DNA from: JAIPGX01 sp041650475 | GTDB lineage: Bacteria > Babelota > Babeliae > Babelales > UASB340 | NCBI GenBank assembly: GCA_041650475.1 | Contig: JBAZLD010000006.1 | Location: 5,323 to 69,322, forward strand | DNA length: 64,000 nt | Direction of reading: 5' to 3' | In this document: piece after piece, positions 17,355 through 24,212 of the stretch | How the letters are laid out: each line of letters opens with the position of its first letter | Position numbering within the stretch: the stretch's first letter is position 1 | The notes under the pieces: generated by a model | The model's database searches: none | Seen by the model: only the letters and a program-made list of their open reading frames with translations | What the model was told of the DNA's origin: nothing | Position numbers and translations under genes: made by a program

Positions 17355-17615
17355 TGAGTTTTTGTGGATAACTTTTCTTTTTTTTGGCAAAAAAGCCGAA
17401 TTCAATGGGCTTTTTTTGTTTGCGCTCATTGTGGATAACCTGTGGATAACTTGTTGATAACTTGTGGATAACTTTGAAAAATCGTTCAATTCTCGCTGTG
17501 GCAGCAGCGCTTTTTTTGAGAGCTTTGTAGGGTGGTCACCAGTCGTCATTTTCGAAGACAAAAAAAAGTTATCCACAGGTTATCCACATAGTTATCCACA
17601 GGTTATCCACAATAT
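17355..17615. other. Chromosomal replication origin (oriC) with nine DnaA boxes
   Basis: Eight perfect TTATCCACA boxes and one TTATCAACA occur in 250 bases. Reverse-strand boxes are at 17363-17371, 17430-17438, 17441-17449, 17452-17460 (the variant) and 17463-17471. Forward boxes are at 17569-17577, 17580-17588, 17592-17600 and 17603-17611. The last four of the reverse set are exactly 11 bases apart and the forward ones 11-12, so each array lies on one DNA face and the arrays point at each other across about 97 bases. An A/T inverted repeat lies on the nusA side. Sampled lines left of here have more C than G on the plus strand and right of here more G than C, as expected at an origin. A reading frame at 17265-17576 through the boxes is not credible. 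No dnaA gene is in the window. Confidence 0.88.
17389..17416 (-). terminator. Intrinsic terminator hairpin inside the origin region
   Basis: AAAAAAGCC (17389-17397) and GGCTTTTTT (17408-17416) form a perfect stem with a ten-base loop and T-runs on both strands. It could end transcription arriving from the uracil-DNA glycosylase gene on the minus strand, shielding the rest of the origin and nusA. It lies between the first DnaA box and the phased array. Confidence 0.5.
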
Positions 17616-17688
17616 ATCTCAATAGAAAATTATTTTATATGTGAAAATATGCCGATTTGCTATTAGAAAAGTTTATGATATCAAAAAA

Positions 17689-18375
17689 TTAAATTTGTAG
17701 TTTTTCTATTATCTTTTTCATGTCTTGCCATACCATTTTTTTACTATCTGGATTTCTTAAAAGATATGCGGGATGAAATGTTGGCATGACCAGATATTTT
17801 TCTTTAATTGTAAAAAAATTTCCCCGTGCTTTTGATATTTGTATGTCATCCCCAAGGATTGCTTTTGTAGCGCAAGACCCTAACGTACAGATTATTTTTG
17901 GTTGTATAATATCTATCTCTTTAAAAAGTAATAAATATTTACAGGTTTCGCTTTCGTTTGGTAAGGGAGTTCTATTGTTTGGGGGTCGACATTTTACAAC
18001 ATTAGAGATATAAACATCTTCTCTTTTTAGATTCATTGAATTTATTATTTTTGTTAAAAGTTGCCCAGCTCTTCCAACAAAAGGTTTGCCCTGCAGGTCT
18101 TCGTCTCTTCCTGGCCCTTCACCTATAAACATAAGTTTTGAATTTGGGTTTCCATCTCCAAATACAACTTGGGTTCTTCCTTGGTCTTTTAGTGGACACT
18201 TTTGACAATTTTTAAACTTGGAATAAAGTTTTTGCAATTCTTCAAATTTTGTTTCTGTTTTCATTTCTGAATCATCATAAACAAATCCCTTTGGTTGTTT
18301 TGATAAATATTCAACATATTTGTTTATATTGTATTTGAGTTGATTTTGTTTTATTTTTTTGTTTATTTTTTCCAT
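17689..18375 (-). CDS. Family 4 uracil-DNA glycosylase (iron-sulfur type)
   Basis: 228 residues. Removes uracil from DNA. Four cysteines are at 57, 60, 129 and 145, the C-x2-C...C-x15-C spacing that holds a 4Fe-4S cluster in UDG family 4. Motif A is FIGEGPGRDEDLQGKPFVGRAG and the C-terminal motif is TFHPAYLLRNP. The N-terminal 45 residues are extra and Lys/Asn-rich. The first 65 bases overlap the protease gene upstream. Its 3' end abuts the origin region. It would start the base-excision pathway that Nfo continues. Confidence 0.92.
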   Translation of the reverse strand: MEKINKKIKQNQLKYNINKYVEYLSKQPKGFVYDDSEMKTETKFEELQKLYSKFKNCQKCPLKDQGRTQVVFGDGNPNSKLMFIGEGPGRDEDLQGKPFVGRAGQLLTKIINSMNLKREDVYISNVVKCRPPNNRTPLPNESETCKYLLLFKEIDIIQPKIICTLGSCATKAILGDDIQISKARGNFFTIKEKYLVMPTFHPAYLLRNPDSKKMVWQDMKKIIEKLQI

Positions 18376-19696
18376 ACATTAACTTTGAGTTAATTAAATA
18401 TTCTTTTAAAAAATTTTTCCAATTATTATTTTGTGCAAAAACCGTTTTTAAATATGAACCATGTATTTTTTTAGGTGGAAAATAAATAGCTAAGCCTTTT
18501 GCATTAGATAAATTTACATTTGCTACATTTTCAATTACATTTTCAAAAATTAAGTGTAAACCGTAATATAGCACAGCGCTTAAATTTTGAATAAGAACTT
18601 TTTCTTTAAAGCTTGAAAGTGATTGATTTATTTTTTCTAAAAAACTTTTATAAAAATGGTACATATCTATATAGCTGCCATCAGAAGAATAGGCATCATC
18701 TGGGAATGTTGTTGTTAATTGACGACTGTTTCTTATTTTCTTTATTAAAGATATTATTTTGTTTTTATCTTTGCTTTTTAATATCTCTAATAAACAAGAG
18801 GATGCTTCATCTACATTTTTTTCAAGTAAATCAATTTTTTCTAATTTTAGTGCTGATTGTGTATATTTTATATCCTTATGTTCGTATTCAGCTTTATATG
18901 CCTTGACTATATGTTTTGAAAATTCTTCAGGAGTCATAGTTTTATTCTCAAAAGGCAATAAAACCTTTTTATAATTCCACCCGGCTGCAGGCTCTATGTT
19001 TTCAGATCCTACCATAAAATTTACGGCGTTTTTTATTTGACTAGCTACTTCTAGCATTGCCATGTTGCAAGCATCCATAGCAAAAATATCTATTTTTTTG
19101 TTGGATAAAAGATTTTTGGATATTGATTCAAGTACATTTTTTAAATCTTGATTTGTTAAATATGTTTGAAATGTTGTATTAAAGGCTATTCCTCTATCCT
19201 TAAAAATTTCAACATTATTTAATATTTTGCCCCATATAGAAGGATCTTCTATTCCTGAACCATGATCCCATACTACAAAAGCTTGATGGGTTGCTGGAAA
19301 ATTTTCTATACCCCATTTTGCGAATTTATACAAATTTTCGGGTGTGCCAGATATGCTGTCTGGTGAATTTTGGTGTAAATCTAGGGGGATAAGTCTATTT
19401 TTTTCCACGTAATATCTACAAATTTCTTTTTTTCCAAAGGTATCTAGTTGAACTAAAATATTTATATTTTGTGTTGAGCCAACTTCCATCATTTGTGAAA
19501 CGTTTCTAAGTGCAGAATCGAAAAGGTCATTATTTGAAGCGGCGTAAACAAGAAAATTCCAGTCTTTTATTTTTTTTGTTTCTTGTAAAATTTTTTCTTC
19601 TTGAGGGTTTTTTATTTGAATCTCAGAGCTTTTAACATTAAAAAAAGAAAAATTATAAATAAGTGTAAAAAATATAATATATATAAATTTTTTCAT
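18311..19696 (-). CDS. Secreted clostripain-like (C11) cysteine protease
   Basis: 461 residues with a signal peptide (about 1-24). The C11 fold of clan CD is shown by DWNFLVYAASNNDL, a QAFVVWDHGSG segment carrying the catalytic His 145, and IDIFAMDACNMAMLEVASQI carrying the catalytic Cys 210. SENIEPAAGWNY follows. Both catalytic residues are present, so activity is plausible; family members cleave after Arg or Lys and often self-process. The ATG has a GGGGAA ribosome site. A paralogue lies at 48.1-49.4 kb and has lost the His. A role on host or surface proteins is inference. Confidence 0.85.
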   Translation of the reverse strand: MKKFIYIIFFTLIYNFSFFNVKSSEIQIKNPQEEKILQETKKIKDWNFLVYAASNNDLFDSALRNVSQMMEVGSTQNINILVQLDTFGKKEICRYYVEKNRLIPLDLHQNSPDSISGTPENLYKFAKWGIENFPATHQAFVVWDHGSGIEDPSIWGKILNNVEIFKDRGIAFNTTFQTYLTNQDLKNVLESISKNLLSNKKIDIFAMDACNMAMLEVASQIKNAVNFMVGSENIEPAAGWNYKKVLLPFENKTMTPEEFSKHIVKAYKAEYEHKDIKYTQSALKLEKIDLLEKNVDEASSCLLEILKSKDKNKIISLIKKIRNSRQLTTTFPDDAYSSDGSYIDMYHFYKSFLEKINQSLSSFKEKVLIQNLSAVLYYGLHLIFENVIENVANVNLSNAKGLAIYFPPKKIHGSYLKTVFAQNNNWKNFLKEYLINSKLMYGKNKQKNKTKSTQIQYKQIC

Positions 19697-19757
19697 TTAT
19701 ATTCCCCATTTAAAAAATTTAAAGAAATTTGTTTGGTTCTAATTTGGAATATATAAA

Positions 19758-19787
19758 TATATAGTAAATAAAGAGATTAAGTTTCAA
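19758..19787 (-). promoter_or_regulatory. Candidate sigma-70-type promoter for the C11 protease gene
   Basis: Minus strand: TTGAAA (19787-19782), 18-base spacer, TATATA (19763-19758), about 60 bases upstream of the ATG. The background is A/T-rich, so chance matches to the -10 element are easy. Confidence 0.35.
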
Positions 19788-19828
19788 GCTAATTGTTTTT
19801 TTATTAATTTATGTTTTATTTAGTTAAT

Positions 19829-20986
19829 TTATTTTAACTTATTTAATGGTATTGCAAGTGCAAAAGTTAGTGCAAAGCTTAATTGGAAATCTAAAAAAAA
19901 TAATTGAATTGGATTAAAGAGTAATATTATTAAGCAAATTAGAGTTAAAGAATGTAAAAAATTTATTTGCTGATCTAATATTCTTCCTGATTGTAAAATA
20001 AAAAAAAGATATAAGGCTCTTACAAAAGAAATACTTGTCCAGCTAAATAGGTTATAAATAAAACAAATTATTAATAAAAATGATTTTTTAATATAGATAT
20101 TTAAGGGTAAAAAAAATAATATAAGACCCCAAATAAAAATAAAAAGAGCTATATGCAGTCCTGCTCTTGCCAAATAATGAGAAATTCCCCACAAACAAAA
20201 TTGGTTTTTGAATTTATTTATACAACATTCTTTTCTGTTGCCTAAAAATATAGAAGAAAAAAAGTAGAAAGTTTTGGGTAATATTTTTGTTTTTAGATTG
20301 TTATAAACAGCAATTTTTTTGTCATGAATCCATCTTTTTATATTAAAGTAGGGTGATGATATTATTTTATAATCTAGATTTTTAACAAAAACACTACAAA
20401 GTATATTTTCTTTAATTAAATAATCATAAAAAGTTGGAAATTTGGCAGTTAAATTACTTTCTTTTTGATTTTTTAAAAAAACATTTTTTATTAAAACAGT
20501 ATCACCGACTTTTGTTGTTGTAGGGGTTTGTGTATAACATAATAAGTTAAAATTTGTTTCTTTATAATAGGGTTGTGTTAATTTTTGTGTTTTTATTACT
20601 TGTAAATTAAGAATTTCTTTTTTTATATTATTATTTTCAACTTTTTCTTTATCTTTTACTCTTGCAATTATATTTAAATTTTTATTTTTAAATTTATTTA
20701 ACAAATAGTAACTATTGTTTATTTGTGATTGAAAAAGCAGTGCGCCAGAAATAAAAAATAAATAATAAATAATTAATTCGCCATACCGTGTATCGAAATT
20801 TCTGAGCTTCTTGAAAAAATCAATACACGCCGATTCTAAAAATATTAATAACGCAAATAATATTATTATTATTGTTATCAACGCTCTAAAACAAAAACAA
20901 AATCTACTTTGCCAGTAAATTCCTAAAATTAAGCTTAAAAGAGGGTAAATAAATGGCGATAATCTATTTAGTTGTATTATTGTCAT
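19829..20986 (-). CDS. ComEC/Rec2-type competence membrane protein, short form
   Basis: 385 residues. Three N-terminal hydrophobic segments lead into an OB-like segment (DUF4131 type; LNIIARVKDKEKVE). The competence domain follows, with FLGNRKECC, HYLARAGLHIALFIFIWGL (family motif HxxxxSGLH), WTSISFVRALYLFFIL and FLDFQLSFALTFALAIPLNK. ComEC forms the inner-membrane DNA uptake channel. Full-length proteins also have a C-terminal metallo-beta-lactamase-like nuclease domain; it is absent and the gene ends in the last membrane segments. It overlaps yajC by 23 bases. It may be a minimal channel or a decaying gene. Confidence 0.8.
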   Translation of the reverse strand: MTIIQLNRLSPFIYPLLSLILGIYWQSRFCFCFRALITIIIILFALLIFLESACIDFFKKLRNFDTRYGELIIYYLFFISGALLFQSQINNSYYLLNKFKNKNLNIIARVKDKEKVENNNIKKEILNLQVIKTQKLTQPYYKETNFNLLCYTQTPTTTKVGDTVLIKNVFLKNQKESNLTAKFPTFYDYLIKENILCSVFVKNLDYKIISSPYFNIKRWIHDKKIAVYNNLKTKILPKTFYFFSSIFLGNRKECCINKFKNQFCLWGISHYLARAGLHIALFIFIWGLILFFLPLNIYIKKSFLLIICFIYNLFSWTSISFVRALYLFFILQSGRILDQQINFLHSLTLICLIILLFNPIQLFFLDFQLSFALTFALAIPLNKLK

Positions 20987-21314
20987 TTATTGCTGATATA
21001 ATGGCATTTTTAAGAATTTCTATTTTGCTTCCATCATATAGTTCAATAATAAAAGAATTTTCTAAAGATATAGATATGGTTCCTATTATTCCACCTTTTG
21101 TGATTACTTTATCTCCTGTTTTTAAATTATCTATCATCTCTTTTAGTAATTGACGTTGTTTATTTTGTGGTCTTATTATAAAAAAGTAAAATATTATACC
21201 AATTAATATTAGTGGTAAAATTTGAATTAAAAAACCAAAAGGTCCTGCACCTATTGCCTTTGGAGCTTCAATTGGGTTTTGAGCTTGTAAGGTTGAAAAT
21301 AAAAAAGTAAACAT
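20964..21314 (-). CDS. yajC: Preprotein translocase accessory subunit YajC
   Basis: 116 residues. One transmembrane segment (ILPLILIGIIFYFFIIRPQNK) is followed by the conserved cytosolic part: LKEMIDNLKTGDKVITKGGI then IGTISISLENSF. This is the standard YajC layout; YajC joins SecDF and YidC at the inner membrane. The N-terminal part before the membrane segment is longer than usual (about 25 residues). Divergent from eno, with about 100 bases between. Confidence 0.92.
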   Translation of the reverse strand: MFTFLFSTLQAQNPIEAPKAIGAGPFGFLIQILPLILIGIIFYFFIIRPQNKQRQLLKEMIDNLKTGDKVITKGGIIGTISISLENSFIIELYDGSKIEILKNAIISAINDNNTTK

Positions 21315-21413
21315 AATATTATCTTTCGTTTAAATTAATAAAATACAAACAAAATTTTAAAACATAAATAAAATATGAATTTAGCAAATTTTATAAAATA
21401 GGGGAATAAATAT

Positions 21414-22670
21414 ATGAAAATTACAGGTATAGTGGCTAGTCAGATTATAGATTCCAGGGGTATACCTACAGTAAAGTGCAATATTTTATTGAATAATAAA
21501 TATAACATAGAATCGAGTGTGCCCTCTGGAGCATCAATTGGCATTTTTGAAGCTGTAGAATTAAGAGATGGTGATAAAACTAAATTTTTTGGTAAAACTG
21601 TTCATAAAGCTATCTCTAATATTCAAAAAATTATAGCTCCTATTTTTATAGACAAAAAGCCTGATTTGATAGCTTTTGATAAAGCTATGATAGATTTAGA
21701 TGGGACTCTAAATAAATCAAAATTGGGTGCTAATGCAATTTTGGCGGTAAGTATTGCAATTGCAAGGGCACAAGCTTTTTGTGAAAATTTGGATTTATAT
21801 AAGTTAATTGCAAATTTATATAAAACTGAAAAATTAATTTTACCAAAAGCCATGTTTAATATTTTAAATGGTGGAGTTCATGCAGATAATAATGTTTGTT
21901 TTCAAGAATTTATGATTATGCCTGTAAGCGGTAAAACTTTTGAACAGAATTTAGAGATGTCTATTGTTGTTTATCACAATTTAAAAAAATTGTTAAAAGA
22001 ATCGAGGCTTAGTGTAGGGGTTGGAGACGAAGGGGGATTTGCTCCTGTTTTTAATTGTAAAGAAAATTTACATATAAAGGCATTGGATTTTTTATGTAAG
22101 GCTGTAGAATATTCTGATTATGTTCTGGGTCAAGATATTGTTTTTTGTTTGGATATTGCTGCTTCTCAATTTTATAATAAAGAAGAAAATTTTTATTTAT
22201 TAGATGGTAAAAAATTAAAGAACGAAAAACTGATAGATTTATATGATGAATTAATATCATCTTACCCTATTTATTCAATAGAAGATGGTCTTGATGAACA
22301 GGATTGGCAGGGGTGGCAAAAAATGACGGCTAGATTAAGGTCAAAAGTTCAGCTTGTTGGTGACGATATTTTTGTAACTAATTCTGATTTAATTAAAAAG
22401 GGTATAGAGAATAATGTTGCAAATGCTTGTCTTATTAAGCCTAATCAGATAGGGACGGTTAGCGAAACTTTGCAAGCTATGAATTTATGTAGAAGTTCTG
22501 GTTATAAAACAGTTGTCTCTCACAGGTCTGGTGAAACCAATGATTTTTTTATTTCAGATTTAGCCGTTGGTACATCATGTGGACAGTTTAAAGCTGGAGC
22601 GCCTGTCAGAGGCGAACGTGTTGCCAAATATAATCGTTTGTTAGAGATTGAAAGAAAATTAAATGCATAA
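21414..22670 (+). CDS. eno: Enolase
   Basis: 418 residues, full length. Converts 2-phosphoglycerate to phosphoenolpyruvate. Visible are SRGIPTVKCNILL, the SGASIGIFEAVELRDGD loop, QEFMIMP, GVGDEGGFAP, the magnesium-ligand segments CLDIAAS, SIEDGLDEQDW and VGDDIF, CLIKPNQIGT with the catalytic Lys, and SHRSGET. All are intact. A GGGGAA ribosome site precedes the ATG. Its last 8 bases overlap the start of the NTP pyrophosphatase gene, so the two form an operon ended by the hairpin at 23244. Confidence 0.97.
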   Translation: MKITGIVASQIIDSRGIPTVKCNILLNNKYNIESSVPSGASIGIFEAVELRDGDKTKFFGKTVHKAISNIQKIIAPIFIDKKPDLIAFDKAMIDLDGTLNKSKLGANAILAVSIAIARAQAFCENLDLYKLIANLYKTEKLILPKAMFNILNGGVHADNNVCFQEFMIMPVSGKTFEQNLEMSIVVYHNLKKLLKESRLSVGVGDEGGFAPVFNCKENLHIKALDFLCKAVEYSDYVLGQDIVFCLDIAASQFYNKEENFYLLDGKKLKNEKLIDLYDELISSYPIYSIEDGLDEQDWQGWQKMTARLRSKVQLVGDDIFVTNSDLIKKGIENNVANACLIKPNQIGTVSETLQAMNLCRSSGYKTVVSHRSGETNDFFISDLAVGTSCGQFKAGAPVRGERVAKYNRLLEIERKLNA

Positions 22671-23235
22671 ACAAAGAGAAATTTTATATGCTACAAGTAA
22701 TAATGGCAAATTTGAAGAAGTTGGTTCGTACATAGAAGAAAATGAGCCAAATATAAAAATTGTTCAATTTTCTAGAGATATTCCAGAAATTCAAACTTTA
22801 GATCAAAAATATATTGCAATAGATAAGGCTCAAAAGGCCTGGCAAATAGCACAACGTCCATTGTTAATTGATGATGCAGCAATATATTTTGAAAAATATA
22901 ATAAATTTCCTGGTACCTTATCAAAATTTGTGTCTCAAGGTATAGGTTTTGAAGGTATTAAAAAATTAATAGAAGTTGGTGATAAAGCAAAATTTCTTCT
23001 TTATCTTGTTTATATAGAAGGAGAAAATAAGTATGAGGTTTTTGAAGGGGCTTGTGAGGGAGCTCTTGTAAAACCTGAAAAGTTTAATGCACACCCATCA
23101 TTGCCATTTGATGTTTTTTTTGTTCCGACGGGTACTACAAAAACATATGCAGAATTAAGAGATACGCCAGAAGCCAAAAATTACTTATATCGCTTGAGAG
23201 CATTACAAAAATTTCTGGCTTGGTATAAAAAATAA
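22663..23235 (+). CDS. Non-canonical purine NTP pyrophosphatase (RdgB/HAM1 family)
   Basis: 190 residues. Starts with REILYATSNNGKFEEVGSYI, the HAM1 substrate-binding motif (T/S-x-N-x-K), and has LLIDDAAIYFEKYNKFPGTL (family D-D-S-G-L-x-V-x-x-L-x-G-x-P region, with Ala and Ile changes), GACEGAL, FDVFFVPTGTTKTYAEL and a C-terminal ALQKFLAWY. Members hydrolyse dITP/XTP to protect DNA. The DDAAIYF change of the usual DDSGLxV makes substrate choice uncertain. Translationally coupled to eno. Confidence 0.85.
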   Translation: MHKQREILYATSNNGKFEEVGSYIEENEPNIKIVQFSRDIPEIQTLDQKYIAIDKAQKAWQIAQRPLLIDDAAIYFEKYNKFPGTLSKFVSQGIGFEGIKKLIEVGDKAKFLLYLVYIEGENKYEVFEGACEGALVKPEKFNAHPSLPFDVFFVPTGTTKTYAELRDTPEAKNYLYRLRALQKFLAWYKK

Positions 23236-23243
23236 AATATGAT

Positions 23244-23269
23244 AGACTGCAAGCAGTCTTTTATTTTTA
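23244..23269 (+). terminator. Intrinsic terminator after the eno operon
   Basis: AGACTGC (23244-23250), a two-base AA turn, GCAGTCT (23253-23259), then TTTTATTTTT. A perfect 7-base G/C-containing stem followed by a T-run just nine bases past the stop codon. Confidence 0.85.
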
Positions 23270-23293
23270 GAAATAAAAAAATTAGGTATTTTT

Positions 23294-23917
23294 ATGGGTT
23301 TAAAATCATTAATTTTCAAAACAAATTTTAAGTTTTATATTTTGGCTTTTTGTCTTTCAATATTTTTTACGAATCAGATTTTTTGTACAAGCTCTACAAA
23401 TTCATTTGATCTCTCTTGGCAAGAATATTACAAAAATAATTCATGGGAATATCTTGAAAAAGCGTTCATAGATGAACCAAGGGGTAAAAAATTAATTAAA
23501 TCTATCAGAAATATTTTTTCATATTTAGGAATTGGTATTACAATTAATCTAATACTTAGTAAGTACTTAAACAATGATAATGTTTTAATTGCTTCTCTAG
23601 CAAGCTTCTATTTTGTTTTTTTTGGATTACTTTTTTATGAAATTGTAAAATTTAATGGTACGGTAAAAATTGATATTGATGCATTAAAAAAATTTTTATC
23701 AAAATATAATCCGATTCTAAAAGAGGGTGAAGTAAACACTAAGGTCTTTGTTCCTAAAGAATTTTGTCAAATTTTTGATTTACTTTATGAGAAGTGGCAA
23801 AAAGAAGGGGATTCTTGTTTGAATAAAGAGGGTGTTAAAGTTTTACAACTGATAAAAGAAAAAATTATGTTTCATATAAACCCGGGAAAATATAATCCGA
23901 TGTTGGCTAAAAGATAA
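23294..23917 (+). CDS. Membrane protein of unknown function
   Basis: 207 residues. A signal or anchor segment (FYILAFCLSIFFTNQIFC) and one or two membrane segments in the middle (FSYLGIGITINLILSKYL and VLIASLASFYFVFFGLLFYEI) are followed by a soluble C-terminal half with KYNPILKEGEVNTKVFVPKE. No catalytic pattern or known family was recognised. It stands alone after the eno terminator and before the GC-rich repeat element; no strong ribosome site was seen. Confidence 0.65.
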   Translation: MGLKSLIFKTNFKFYILAFCLSIFFTNQIFCTSSTNSFDLSWQEYYKNNSWEYLEKAFIDEPRGKKLIKSIRNIFSYLGIGITINLILSKYLNNDNVLIASLASFYFVFFGLLFYEIVKFNGTVKIDIDALKKFLSKYNPILKEGEVNTKVFVPKEFCQIFDLLYEKWQKEGDSCLNKEGVKVLQLIKEKIMFHINPGKYNPMLAKR

Positions 23918-23938
23918 ATTTTTATTTATTAAACTAAT

Positions 23939-24206
23939 ATGCGCGGGGCATCCAGGCTTTGCCAACCGCCGTCGCTTTCAAGCTATGGCGAGTCAAGAGG
24001 CTACGCCGGACAGACCAGTTTTAAAAATAAAACTTCGCCCAGCGCTAACTCATGATTGCCGGCCCTGCCGGCATAATTTTATTAAATTTAAATTTTAAAA
24101 CATAATTATAAAATAATATTTGATATTTTAAAAATTAATTACTTTGCCTGCAATGCAGGCCAACTTATGGTAGCGCTGGGCGAAGCAACGCTGGTGCCCC
24201 GCGCAT
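23939..24206. mobile_element. GC-rich MITE-like element with nested inverted repeats
   Basis: A 268-base non-coding block markedly richer in G+C than everything around it. The ends are perfect 12-base inverted repeats, ATGCGCGGGGCA (23939-23950) and TGCCCCGCGCAT (24195-24206). Inside is a second perfect pair, CTTCGCCCAGCGCT (24033-24046) and AGCGCTGGGCGAAG (24172-24185). Two small hairpins also occur: TGCCGG/CCGGCA (24057-24073) and GCCTGCA/TGCAGGC (24146-24160). No protein frame is credible. The structure fits a non-autonomous inverted-repeat element or a multi-stem repeat family; no clear target duplication is visible. Placed between convergent genes, it may also act as a terminator. Confidence 0.65.
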
Positions 24207-24212
24207 TAAAAT

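Noticed and set aside
17265..17576. 103-residue minus-strand reading frame through the DnaA-box region
   Set aside because: Its middle is a translation of the boxes and A/T repeats, including a run of tyrosines. It has no ribosome site and no protein-like composition.
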